Shown here in pieces: positions 25,990 through 35,400 of a DNA stretch of 64,000 bases. Position 1 is the stretch's first letter. Every line of letters starts with the position of its first letter. Source of the stretch: Thauera aromatica_A (GTDB taxonomy: Bacteria; Pseudomonadota; Gammaproteobacteria; Burkholderiales; Rhodocyclaceae); NCBI RefSeq assembly GCF_023093595.1, contig NZ_JALLIK010000105.1, positions 62,001 through 126,000 of the forward strand. The letters are read 5' to 3'. The translations under genes were made by a program, and so were the position numbers. Under the pieces are notes generated by a model. The model was not told the origin of the DNA. It saw nothing but the letters and a program-made list of their open reading frames with translations, and did not search any database.

Positions 25990-27966
25990 CTAGATCCGGA
26001 CGCCGAGGCGGTAGCCCTCGTGGATCGCCGCATCGAGCCCGCGGGCGATCACCGCGTCGCCGGCACCGTGCAGCTCGTCGATCATCCACTGGAACTCGTG
26101 GAACAGGTCGTGGTTGGCCTGGCGCGGCCCGGACACGATGACGCTGTCGGCGGCGACGAAAATCTCCTCGCCCTGGGCGTTGCGGATCGTCGCCCCCTCT
26201 GCGCTCACGCGGGCGAGCTGCGAAGAGGTCAGGGTGCGGATCTCGAGTTCCTCGATCCACGCCGAATGGCGCCACTTGAACGACGGCATGACATCGCCGG
26301 CGATGCGTTTTTCCTCTTCCACGAGCACCACCTCGTGGCCCTGCTTGCACAACGATTCGGCCAGCGTGAGCCCGATCTTGCCCGCCCCCACCATCACCAC
26401 GCGCTTGCCCGGCACGACCTTACCTGTGGCGACGTCGAGCGCATCGACGAGCAGTTCGCGGCCGTCGAGGTGGCGGTAGGCCTTGAAGTCGGTGCGCGAA
26501 CCGGCGGCGACGATACAGACGTCGAACTGATGCAGGATGCTGCGCATGAACTTGGCGTTGGCCTCGGTGTTGAAGCGCACGTCGATCTCCATCTTGCGCG
26601 CCATCGTCTCGTAGTAGCGCACCACCGAGAGCAGGTCGTCGGGGCGGGCGAGGTCGTTCGACGCGTAGCCGACGAGGCTGCCGCCGATGCGCTCGCCCTT
26701 CTCGAACACGGTGACATCGTGGCCGCGGCGCTTGGCGGTGATCGCCGCTTCCATGCCGGCGGGGCCGGCGCCGATGATCATGATCTTCTTCTTCACCGCC
26801 GCCGGGGTGACGTGGTACTCGGGCTCGACTTCGTGGCCGAGCGCGGGGTTCATCGCGCAGGTGTAGGGCAGGTCGCGGAACAGGCGCGACAGGCAGTTGA
26901 GCGAGCCGATGCAGCGGCGCACCTCGTCGAGCCGGTCTTCGGCGGCCTTGTGCAGGAGCTCGGGGTCGGCGAGCATCGGCCGGCACACTTCCCAGTAGTC
27001 GAACACGCCCTCGGCGATGCACTGGTTGGCCATCACCGGATCGGGCAGGCGGTTGCCGAAGGTGATGAGCGTGTTCGGGAACAGCTTCTTCGCCTTCGCC
27101 GCGAGGTAGTTCCAGTGCCCGGGGGCGACATCGCGGCCGATCGAGGACTCGGGCGCCTCCTGCCAGCCGACCGTGACCGAGATCATGTCGACGCCGCAAT
27201 CGACCGCCTGCTGCATCAGCTCGAAACATTCGTCCTCGCTGTTGCCGCCCCACTTGTCCATCAGCTCGGCGCCATTGAGGCGCACGACCAGGGGGTTGTC
27301 GGGGGTGGCCTGCTTGATCGCGTCGATCAGCTCGCGCATGAAGCGGCCGCGGTTCTCGATCGAGCCGCCGTATTCGTCGCTGCGCTGGTTGGTGAAGCGC
27401 GAGTTGAAGTTGGCGAGCAGGTAACCCATGAAGCTGGTCACTTCGGTGCCGTCGAAGCCGGCGCGGATCGCGCGCTTGGCGGCTTCGGCGTGCTGCACGA
27501 CGATGGCGCGGATCTGCTCCTTGGTGAGCTCGCGCGGCGGGCGGAAGTGCGGCAGGGTCTGCGGCACCACCGAAGGCTGGATGCAGTAGCCGAGGTCGAT
27601 GCCGCCGTAGCGCCCGGCGTGCAGGATCTGCTGGATCGCGACCGCGCCGTTGTCGTGGATGTACTGGGCGATGGTCTCGAACTGGGGCAGGAACTTGTCG
27701 TCGAACAGCGCCACCTGGCGGAAGTAGGCCTTGCCTTCGCCGAGCGGGTCGGGGTAGGCGCCCTGGTTGGTGATGATGCCCGCCCCGGTGCCGGCGATGA
27801 CCCGCGTGCGCGCCAGCTCGCGCGGGGTGATGAAGCCGTCGCGGGTGTTGTAGTTGGAGACGCAGCAGGCGCCGTACTTGACCATGTTCTTGGTCTCGTA
27901 GCGGCCGATGCGGCCGGGCTTGAACAGGTGGGGGAGCTTGAGCTCACCGGGCAGGGCCATCGACAT
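25990..27966 (-). CDS. NADH:flavin oxidoreductase, 2,4-dienoyl-CoA reductase/TMADH type
   Basis: This 658-residue protein has an N-terminal FMN TIM-barrel (H-A-G-R-Y-G, D-E-Y-G-G-S-I-E-N-R near residue 218), a linker that normally holds a 4Fe-4S cluster, and a C-terminal FAD/NAD(P)H domain starting I-M-I-I-G-A-G-P-A-G-M-E-A-A near residue 394. The family reduces conjugated CoA esters. The linker reads C-I-G-S-L-N-C followed by one Cys 12 residues later: relative to C-x2-C-x2-C-x11-12-C, the second Cys is Ser. The cluster may be missing or altered. Homologues sit in 2-aminobenzoate clusters, where further ring reduction is expected. AGGAGATG precedes the ATG. Confidence 0.85.
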   Translation of the reverse strand: MSMALPGELKLPHLFKPGRIGRYETKNMVKYGACCVSNYNTRDGFITPRELARTRVIAGTGAGIITNQGAYPDPLGEGKAYFRQVALFDDKFLPQFETIAQYIHDNGAVAIQQILHAGRYGGIDLGYCIQPSVVPQTLPHFRPPRELTKEQIRAIVVQHAEAAKRAIRAGFDGTEVTSFMGYLLANFNSRFTNQRSDEYGGSIENRGRFMRELIDAIKQATPDNPLVVRLNGAELMDKWGGNSEDECFELMQQAVDCGVDMISVTVGWQEAPESSIGRDVAPGHWNYLAAKAKKLFPNTLITFGNRLPDPVMANQCIAEGVFDYWEVCRPMLADPELLHKAAEDRLDEVRRCIGSLNCLSRLFRDLPYTCAMNPALGHEVEPEYHVTPAAVKKKIMIIGAGPAGMEAAITAKRRGHDVTVFEKGERIGGSLVGYASNDLARPDDLLSVVRYYETMARKMEIDVRFNTEANAKFMRSILHQFDVCIVAAGSRTDFKAYRHLDGRELLVDALDVATGKVVPGKRVVMVGAGKIGLTLAESLCKQGHEVVLVEEEKRIAGDVMPSFKWRHSAWIEELEIRTLTSSQLARVSAEGATIRNAQGEEIFVAADSVIVSGPRQANHDLFHEFQWMIDELHGAGDAVIARGLDAAIHEGYRLGVRI

Positions 27967-28000
27967 CTCCTCATCGAATCATTGTGCAGGGACCGCACAC

Positions 28001-28020
28001 GCTGCCCGCCGGCGGGCAGC
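28001..28020. repeat. Perfect 20-bp palindrome
   Basis: GCTGCCCGCC at 28001-28010 is followed immediately by its exact complement. It lies in the 142-bp gap between the dehydrogenase/hydratase fusion and the flavin oxidoreductase. It could act as an mRNA processing or stability hairpin. Confidence 0.5.
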
Positions 28021-28065
28021 GCCGGCCGGAGCGAAAGCCGGGCCATGAGCGGGAAAGCGGTGCAA

Positions 28066-28088
28066 CGCCCCCTCCCGCGGAGGGGGCG
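28066..28088. terminator. GC-rich hairpin downstream of the dehydrogenase/hydratase fusion
   Basis: CGCCCCCTCC (28066-28075) pairs perfectly with GGAGGGGGCG (28079-28088) around a 3-base loop, 21 bp beyond the stop of the fusion gene. No T-run follows on the minus strand, so partial termination or 3'-end protection within the operon is more likely than a full stop. Confidence 0.4.
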
Positions 28089-28108
28089 GGGATTCAGGGG
28101 GGCGGGAC

Positions 28109-30124
28109 TCAGGGGGTCCGGGTGAAGTCCGGCTTGCGCTTTTCCTGGAAGGCGGAAATACCCTCGCGTGCCGCCGCGGTGCATGCGCTGTCGCCGAACG
28201 CGCGATAGCCGACCTCGAGCGCGGCCTCCAGCGTCGGCGCCGCGGCCGCGGCGCGGATCGCCTGCTCCATGATCGCGATCACTTCCGCGCTCAGCGGCTG
28301 GCCGCTGGCCGCCTTCGGTTCGATCGGGGCGAGCGCGCCGAGCTCGACCGCGCCATCGGGAATGCCCGCGACCTGGCCCTGGAGCGCCTTCACCCGCTCG
28401 ACCGCGGCCAGCACCAGGCTGCGGTAGTCGTCGGCGAGCGCATCGACCACCCCCAGCTCGAGCGCGCGCGTCGCCTGCAGGCGTTCGGCGCGGCGCAGCA
28501 TGGCGTGGAATTCGGCCGCCGCCTGCGGCCAGCGCCGGTAGGGCACGACCATCGCGCCGATGCCGTGGACGATGCCCAGGGTGACTTCGGGCATCTGCAT
28601 CCAGGCCTGGCGCTGGGCGACGATGCCGTGGCAGCGGGTGGCGAGCTCGAAGCCGCCGCCGAGCACCATGCCGTTGAGGGCGGCGACCACCGGCTTCTGC
28701 ATCCGGTCGAGATGAACGAGCAGGCGCGAGCAGTCGCGCGCGTACTGCGCCGCGCCCTCGGCGTCGCCGAGCAGGCGCGGGAAGCGGCCGATGTCGGCCC
28801 CGGCGCAGAAGGCGCGGTTGCCGTAGCCGACGATGACGAAGCCGGCCACCGCGGGGTCGTGCTCGTAGCGCCGGATCACCGCGAGGATCTCGTCGGTCAT
28901 CTCGTCGTGGAGTGCGTTCATCGCCTCCGGCCGGCGCAAGGTGATCACCTTCACGCCGTCGAGCTCGTCGACGAGGATGTGGCGCAGGAAGTCCTGATAG
29001 TCGTCCAGCGGACGCCGCGCCCCCGGCATCCCCGGACGTTCGATGCAAAAGCGCTGTAGCAGCGCGCCGGCCTCGCCAGCGCCGAGCGCCTTCATCAGGT
29101 CGAGCGGCCCGGCGCGGAAGGCGAGCGCCTGGCGGCAGCCGAAGTCGAGGTCGGCCGCTTCGCCGATGCCGCGGTCGAGAATATCGACGGTCTGCGAGAA
29201 CAGGATGCCGAGCAGGCGCGCGCGGATCGCCGCCGCCAGCGCGGGCGCGACCTCCACCGGCCGCCCCGGCGCCACCGTCAGCCAGCGCTCGACCGCGCGG
29301 AAGATCGGCGCCGGGCGGTAGTGCCGGCCTTCCATCTCGGCCTGCAGGGTGTTGGTCTCGGTGATGATCGGGTTGCCGTTGGCCAGGTTGAGGACGAAGA
29401 ACGGCCCGGCATGGACGAACTCGCCGGCGACGCTGTCGATCTCGGCCGCGGTGGCATCATCGAGGAGCAGCGCGGCCTCGTTGCACCAGTTGTCGAAGAT
29501 CCGGTCGAGCATGAAGCAGGCGACATCGGCGGTCACCAGCGGCACCTTTCCGGTCAGGCAGAACACCTGGCGCAGGTGCTCGACCACTTCCGGCGCGGTC
29601 TTCTCCCAGCGCACCACCTCGACCACCGGATTGCGCCACGCCGGGGCGAAGAAATGGGTCACCGTGGCGCGCTCCGGATGGCGCAGCGCAGCGAAAATCT
29701 GCGCCGCCGGAAGCGAGCTGGTGTTGGAAGTGATCAGTGCATCTGGGCGCACGATCGCTTCCACTTCGGCGAAGATCCGTTTCTTCAGCTCGATGTTCTC
29801 GGTCGCCGCCTCAAGCACCCAGTCGGCATCGGCGAGGTCGCGGTAATCGAGGGTGCCGATCAGGTTCTCGGTCACTGCGGCAGCCTGCGACTCGGTCATC
29901 TTGCCCTTCGCCAGCGCCTTCGCCGCATACGCCCGGAAGCGCTCGATCGCACGATCGACCGCTTCCCGCGAAATGTCGACGAGATAGAGCTTGAGCCCGG
30001 GCAGCGCGCTCTTCAGGTAGTAGCCGATGTCCGGCCCGATCGTGCCGGCGCCGATGATCGCCACCGTGCGGGGCAGGGGCCGCGTCGGCGCGGCGAGCAA
30101 GGGATTGGCGAAGCTGCTGGCCAT
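28109..30124 (-). CDS. 3-hydroxyacyl-CoA dehydrogenase / enoyl-CoA hydratase fusion
   Basis: This 671-residue bifunctional enzyme has the dehydrogenase first: V-A-I-I-G-A-G-T-I-G (about 21-30), T-S-N-T-S-S, and the catalytic His in T-H-F-F-A-P. A crotonase-type hydratase begins near residue 405, with F-C-A-G-A-D-I and both catalytic Glu motifs, G-G-G-F-E-L-A and M-P-E-V-T-L. This order is the reverse of FadB. It can supply hydration and dehydrogenation for the ring-reduced CoA ester after abmA, and perhaps also for 2-aminocinnamoyl-CoA, because the iaa operon in this window has no such enzymes. GAGGAG precedes the ATG. It is the first gene of the minus-strand operon. Confidence 0.87.
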   Translation of the reverse strand: MASSFANPLLAAPTRPLPRTVAIIGAGTIGPDIGYYLKSALPGLKLYLVDISREAVDRAIERFRAYAAKALAKGKMTESQAAAVTENLIGTLDYRDLADADWVLEAATENIELKKRIFAEVEAIVRPDALITSNTSSLPAAQIFAALRHPERATVTHFFAPAWRNPVVEVVRWEKTAPEVVEHLRQVFCLTGKVPLVTADVACFMLDRIFDNWCNEAALLLDDATAAEIDSVAGEFVHAGPFFVLNLANGNPIITETNTLQAEMEGRHYRPAPIFRAVERWLTVAPGRPVEVAPALAAAIRARLLGILFSQTVDILDRGIGEAADLDFGCRQALAFRAGPLDLMKALGAGEAGALLQRFCIERPGMPGARRPLDDYQDFLRHILVDELDGVKVITLRRPEAMNALHDEMTDEILAVIRRYEHDPAVAGFVIVGYGNRAFCAGADIGRFPRLLGDAEGAAQYARDCSRLLVHLDRMQKPVVAALNGMVLGGGFELATRCHGIVAQRQAWMQMPEVTLGIVHGIGAMVVPYRRWPQAAAEFHAMLRRAERLQATRALELGVVDALADDYRSLVLAAVERVKALQGQVAGIPDGAVELGALAPIEPKAASGQPLSAEVIAIMEQAIRAAAAAPTLEAALEVGYRAFGDSACTAAAREGISAFQEKRKPDFTRTP

Positions 30125-30180
30125 GTATGGATCTCCTCTGGTGTGTCGTGTCGGCGCGGCTGGCGCAGCGCTCGCTTTGT

Positions 30181-30203
30181 TTGTATACAGTATCCCGTAC
30201 TCC
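30181..30203. promoter_or_regulatory. GTATAC-type operator candidate upstream of the 2-aminobenzoyl-CoA operon
   Basis: TTGTATACAGTATC at 30181-30194 agrees with the minus-strand reading of 21784-21797 at 13 of 14 positions, and similarity continues weakly to 30203. It lies 57 bp upstream of the dehydrogenase/hydratase start codon in the 124-bp gap after recD, the only promoter-sized gap for the operon. It probably binds the same regulator as the 21775 site, possibly the GntR protein at the left edge. Regulation is inferred. Confidence 0.55.
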
Positions 30204-30248
30204 GAAGGATAAATGCAACACACCCGTGGAATTTCCTCCCGACTCCGC

Positions 30249-32468
30249 TCAACCCCTCCCATCCTCCCCGCGCAGCCCGCTCGCGCGCACCACCCGGCGG
30301 TGCACGGCCTGCGCGACGAGCGCGGCCCCGCCCGCCGTGGCCAGGGTCAGGAAGCTGCGGGCGCGGGTGATGCCGGTGTACAGCAGTTCGCGGGTCAGGA
30401 TCGGCGCCGGGCGCTCCGGCAGCACCAGGGCGGTGTGGGTGAACTCCGAGCCCTGCGACTTATGCACCGTCAGCGCAAAGACCGTCTCCACCGCCTGCAG
30501 GCGGCTCGGCAGCACCCAGCGGATGCCGCCGCTGCCGTCGCCCGCGGCGAAGGCGACGCGCAAGCGCACCGCCCCCCCCTCCTCGCCCTCCGTCCCGCCC
30601 TCCGCGGCCGGCTCGGGCACTGCCAGGGTGATCCCGATGTCACCGTTCATCAGCCCCAGCGCATAGTCGTTACGGGTCACCAGCACCGGCCGCCCGGCAT
30701 ACCAGCCATCGACCGCGGGAATCAGCCCGGCCGCGTGCAGCATCCGGGCGACGCGCGCATTGAGCCCTTCCACCCCCCAGGGGCCGCGGCGCAGTGCGCA
30801 CAGGAGCTGGAATTCGGCGTGCGCCTGCAGCACCGCGCGCGCCCAGGCGTCGACCGCGGCGGCGCCTGCCGTGTGCGACGGCCGCCGGCGGCGCATCTCC
30901 TCCAGGTAGTGGCGGTAGCCACGGCGGCGCACGCCGCCCCGCTCGCCCGGCGCCGCCCCTGCGGACGACCCCCGCTCGGCCGTGCTGCCCTCGATCACGA
31001 GGCGCCGGAGCACGGCGTCGTCCTCGCCGTCGAGAACGATCCATTGCAGTGCCTCCTGCGCCCCGGCAGATGCCGCCAGCACCTGCACGACCTCTTCCGC
31101 GGCGCCGGCATTGACCGCCGCGGCGAGCCGGCCGATGCCGCTGCCGGCCGCGAAGCGGAAGCTGTGGCGGAGCATGGCCACCGCCTGGTCGAGCGCACTG
31201 CCGGCCGGATCGACCAGCGCCGCGGCGACGTCCTGCCCGCTCACCGCCCGCAGCCACGCGGCCGTGGCCGGGGTGTAGCGCCCCCGGTGCGCCTGCGCGC
31301 ACAGCTCGCCGAGCACGGCGCCGGCTTCCACCGAGGCGAGCTGGTCCTTGTCGCCGAGCAGGATCAGGCGGCTGCGCGGGGGCAAGGCCGCGAGCACCGC
31401 GGCCATCATCTCGAGGTCGATCATCGACGCCTCGTCGATCACCAGCACGTCGAGCGCCAGCGGATTGCGGGCGTCGTGGCGAAAACGGCGGCTGTCCGGG
31501 CGGCTGCCGAGCAGGCGATGGAGGGTGCCGACGGTGGTCGGAATCGCCGCCCGCACCGCCTCGCCCTGCGCCAGGCCGTCCAGCGCCAGGCGGGCGACGG
31601 CGCCGGCGATGGCTTCGTTGAGACGGGCGGCCGCCTTGCCGGTGGGCGCGGCGAGGCGGATGCGCAGCGCCCGGGCCGGCACGCCGCCGGAGGCGGGGGC
31701 GGACAGGGCCAGCGCCTGGAGCAGGGCGAGCAGCTTCACCACCGTGGTGGTCTTGCCGGTGCCGGGACCGCCGGTGACGATCGCGAACGCACTGCGCGCG
31801 GCGAGCGCACAGGCGAGTTTCTGCCAGTCGGGCGCGGGTATGGGCACGGGCCCGGCGGCAGCGGGAAAGAGCGCATCGAGCGCCGCACGCAGCGCCGCTT
31901 GCGGCAGCGTAGCGGCGAGCGCCGCAGAGCGGGCGAGGCGCGCGTCGAGGGCCGCCCCCACCGCCTGCTCGTACTGCCAGTAGCGCCGCAGGTACAGCCG
32001 CGTGCCGTGCGCCACCAGCGGCGTCGCCCCGGCGCCGCGACCGACCAGGCGCGGATCGTCGAGCGCGCGCTGCCAGCGCGCCAGCTCGAGCCCGGCGAGC
32101 ACACGCGCGGGCAGGTCGTCCGCCCCCTCGTCCTCGCCGCCGGCCGCTTCGGGCGGCAGGGAGAGGGCGAGCGCGGGATCGGCGAGGGTGGCGGCGAGAT
32201 CGAGGCAGACATGGCCGCGGCCGAGCTGGTGGCTGGCCAGCGCCGCGGCCAGCACCAGCAGCGGATCGGCATCGGGTACTTCGCGCCACAGGAAGCCGGC
32301 AAAGGCGGCGTCGAGCGGGCGCAGCCAGCCGCGCTGCGCCCAGCGCGCGATCAGTGCCTGCATCCGGCCGCGGGCGTCGCCGGCCGCCTGGCGGGCGGGC
32401 CCCGCGGGCACGGGAGCGCCGAAGAGCGGCAGGAGCGCCGGGAAAGGCGTCGGCAGGGCGGGAGTCAT
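30249..32468 (-). CDS. recD: Exodeoxyribonuclease V alpha chain, RecD helicase
   Basis: This 739-residue superfamily 1B helicase is the 5'-3' motor of RecBCD. It has Walker A V-T-G-G-P-G-T-G-K-T-T-T at about residues 228-239, D-E-A-S-M-I (motif II), G-D-K-D-Q-L, and near the C-terminus the V-H-K-S-Q-G-S-E-F motif. It is longer than the E. coli protein (608), with an extended Ala-rich N-terminal region. The start overlaps the recB stop by 4 bp, and the order recC-recB-recD is usual for betaproteobacteria. The complex repairs double-strand breaks and degrades foreign linear DNA. Confidence 0.95.
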   Translation of the reverse strand: MTPALPTPFPALLPLFGAPVPAGPARQAAGDARGRMQALIARWAQRGWLRPLDAAFAGFLWREVPDADPLLVLAAALASHQLGRGHVCLDLAATLADPALALSLPPEAAGGEDEGADDLPARVLAGLELARWQRALDDPRLVGRGAGATPLVAHGTRLYLRRYWQYEQAVGAALDARLARSAALAATLPQAALRAALDALFPAAAGPVPIPAPDWQKLACALAARSAFAIVTGGPGTGKTTTVVKLLALLQALALSAPASGGVPARALRIRLAAPTGKAAARLNEAIAGAVARLALDGLAQGEAVRAAIPTTVGTLHRLLGSRPDSRRFRHDARNPLALDVLVIDEASMIDLEMMAAVLAALPPRSRLILLGDKDQLASVEAGAVLGELCAQAHRGRYTPATAAWLRAVSGQDVAAALVDPAGSALDQAVAMLRHSFRFAAGSGIGRLAAAVNAGAAEEVVQVLAASAGAQEALQWIVLDGEDDAVLRRLVIEGSTAERGSSAGAAPGERGGVRRRGYRHYLEEMRRRRPSHTAGAAAVDAWARAVLQAHAEFQLLCALRRGPWGVEGLNARVARMLHAAGLIPAVDGWYAGRPVLVTRNDYALGLMNGDIGITLAVPEPAAEGGTEGEEGGAVRLRVAFAAGDGSGGIRWVLPSRLQAVETVFALTVHKSQGSEFTHTALVLPERPAPILTRELLYTGITRARSFLTLATAGGAALVAQAVHRRVVRASGLRGEDGRG

Positions 32469-35400
32469 TCGCTCCCCTCCGCAAGCCGGGCGGCCGCCGC
32501 CCCTCGCCCGCCGACGCCGGTGAAGAGCCGGTCGAGGGCCTCGATCAAGGCCTTCGGCGGGCGCTCGAAGTGCACCCCGGCACCGGGCGCACGGCTGCCG
32601 CGCAGGAACAGGTACAGCGCGCCGCCGACGTGGCGGTCGTAGTCGTATCCGGGCAGCCGCGCCTTGAGCAGGCGGTGCAGCGCCAGCAGATAGAGGGTGT
32701 ATTGGAGCTCGTAGCGCTGGGCGAGGACCGCCGCCCGCATCGCCGCGGCGGTGTAGGCGCCGTCATCGGCCCCCAGCCAGTTCGACTTGTAGTCGGCGAC
32801 GTAGAAGCGCCCCTCGTGCTCGAACAGCAGGTCGATGAAGCCCTTGAGCATGCCGCCGAGGGTGTCGGGGAGCAGCGCCGGGCGGGCCGCGGCGTCCAGC
32901 GTGTGGGCGCACACGAGGCGGTCGAGGACGCGGGTGTCGAGCGTAGCGACGGTGAGCCAGAACTCCATCTCCGCCACCACGGTACCGAGGCCGGCCAGGC
33001 GCAAGCGGGTCGCCGCCTGCCCGGGCGCGGCCGGCAGCGCCAGCTCGGCGGCGAGGAAGTGCTCCAGCCACGCCGTCAATGGCCCGATCCAGGCCTCCCA
33101 GCCGCGCATCCGGCAGCGGCGCGCGACCGTGTCGCGCAGCCCGCCGGGGTCGGCCGCCAGGGACGCGAAACCGCGCTCGGCGGCCCATTCGAGCAGTTCG
33201 TGGAGAAAGGTGCCGGCCTCGGCGCCGCGCGGGAAGGCGTGCAGGCCGGCGCCCTGCGCCGGCGCGCCGGCCGCCGGGGCGAGGAGCGGCGCGGTGTGCA
33301 GGGTTTCGTGGAAAGTGGCTTCGGCGGCGCTGTCCGGCGCCGCGGGCGGACGCACGCCGCTCGCCTCGGCCTCGGCAACCGCATCGGCGACCGCATCCGC
33401 AACGGCGGGCGGAAAGCCGTCGCCGTGCCCGCCGGTTTTCAACGCCGAATAGCTCGCGATCCACCAGTGCTCGCGCACGCTGCGCAGTGGCCGGCGCGCC
33501 GGGCCGGGCACGGCATCGGCACCGGGCGCCGCATAGCGCTCGGCGGTGGGCTCGGGGGCCGGCGCCACCGCGATGCAGTCGGCCTCGCCCTTGAGCGCCC
33601 GCAAGTGGGCTTCGAGGGCGGCGGGAGCGATCGGCGCGCCACCCGCGAGGAGGTAGCCGAAGGCGCTGTGCTCGAGCTCGTCGAGCGGCGCCAGCCCGAC
33701 CCAGGTCGCATGGCGGGCGCGGGTGAGGGCGACGTAGAGCTTGCGCAGATCCTCCCCCAGGCGCTCGCGGTCGGCGCGGGCGAGCGTGTCCTCGTCGGCG
33801 GACAGCAGCAGCTGCGCCCGGCCGGCGGCGTCATGCACGGTGAGCGGACGGTCGGCGGCCCCGACCCGGCGCCAGGAGCAGGCGAACGGCAGGAAGACGA
33901 GGGGATATTCGAGGCCTTTCGACTTATGCACGGTGACGACCTGGACCAGGTCGGCGTCGCTTTCGAGCCGGATCTGGCGCCCCTCGTCGCCGCTCCCCGT
34001 GCGCGCGCCGGGCTGGCGCTGGCGGGCCAGATGGCGGATCAGAGCATGCTCGCCGTCGAGCACGGCAGAAGCCTGCTGGAGCAGTTCGGCCAGGTGCAGG
34101 AGGTCGGTCAGCGCCCGCTCGCCGCCGTTCACCGCGGCGGCGCCGAGCAGGCGCGCGGGGACGTCGAAGTCGTGCAGCAGCCGGCGCAGCATCGGCAACA
34201 CTCCCTGGCGGCGCCAGAGCTCGCGATAGCCGCGAAACTGCAGCACCCGGGCCTCCCACACGTGCTCGTCGCGGTCCAGGCCATCGAGCGCGGCCCAGTC
34301 CAGTCCGAGGGTCGCGGTCGCCAGCGCAGCGCGCAGCAGGCGCGCGTCGTCGGGCTCGGCGCACGCCGCGAGCCAGTGCTGCAGCTCCTCGGCGCGGGCG
34401 CTGTCGAACACCGAGTCGCGATCGGACAGGTACACGCTGCGCACCCCACGCACCGCAAGCGCGGCACGGATCGCATCGGCCTCGTCCCGGGTATGGACCA
34501 GCACGGCGAGGTCGCGCGGGCGCAGCGCAGCGAACCCGGCCCCGGCGACGAAACCCGCCGCCCCCGCGCGGCCGCGGTTCAACAGGCGCACCATCGCGGT
34601 GGCACAGGCGGCGGCCATCTGTTCGCGGTAGGCGCCCTTGGGCAGGCTCTTGCCGTCCTCCCGCGCCGCCAGCCACCATGCGGTGAGTGCCGCCACCGGC
34701 CGGCCGTCGATCTCCAGCGTCTCCTTCCGCCCCTGCGCTGCGGCGGGAATGAAGGGCAGCGGGTTGTCGTCCGGGCTTGCGCCCGGGGAACGGAACAGGA
34801 AGGCACCGGCCCCGGCGGAGCGCGCCTCGGCGAAACCGAAGCAGCGGTTGACCGCCGCCACCATCGGTGCCGTCGAGCGGAAGTTGCGGCCGAGCGTGTA
34901 CAGGCGGCCGGCGCAGGCACGCCGGGCGGCGAGGTAGGTGAAGATGTCGGCGCCGCGGAAAGCGTAAATCGCCTGCTTGGGGTCGCCGATCAATACCAGC
35001 GCGGACGGCATCCCGGCTCCGGAGTGCGGGTCCGCGCCCGCCCGGGTCACCCCGTACACCGCGTCGAAGATGCGGAACTGCACCGGGTCGGTGTCCTGGA
35101 ACTCATCGATCAGCGCCACCGGGAACGTGCTGCGGATGCGCTCGGCGAGGCCCGCACCGTTGTCGCCCTGCAGCGCACGATCGAGCCGCGTCAGCAGATC
35201 GTCGAAGCCCATTTGCGCACGGCGCTGCTGCTCGGCGGCGAAGCGCGCCGCGACCCAGCACGCGGCATGGCGCAGCAGGTCGCCAAAGGCGTCGGGCAAG
35301 GCCGCCAGCGCCGCCGGCAGCGCGGCGACCGCCTCCAGCGCAGGGTGCGACGGCGGCGCGCCCTTGTCCGCCTTCCAGGCATCGGCCAGTCCGGCCGGCG

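Noticed and set aside
25990..27966. A second open frame running 27438-29048 on the minus strand
   Set aside because: It crosses the end of one real gene and the start of another out of frame and has the Arg/Pro-rich composition of a shadow frame.
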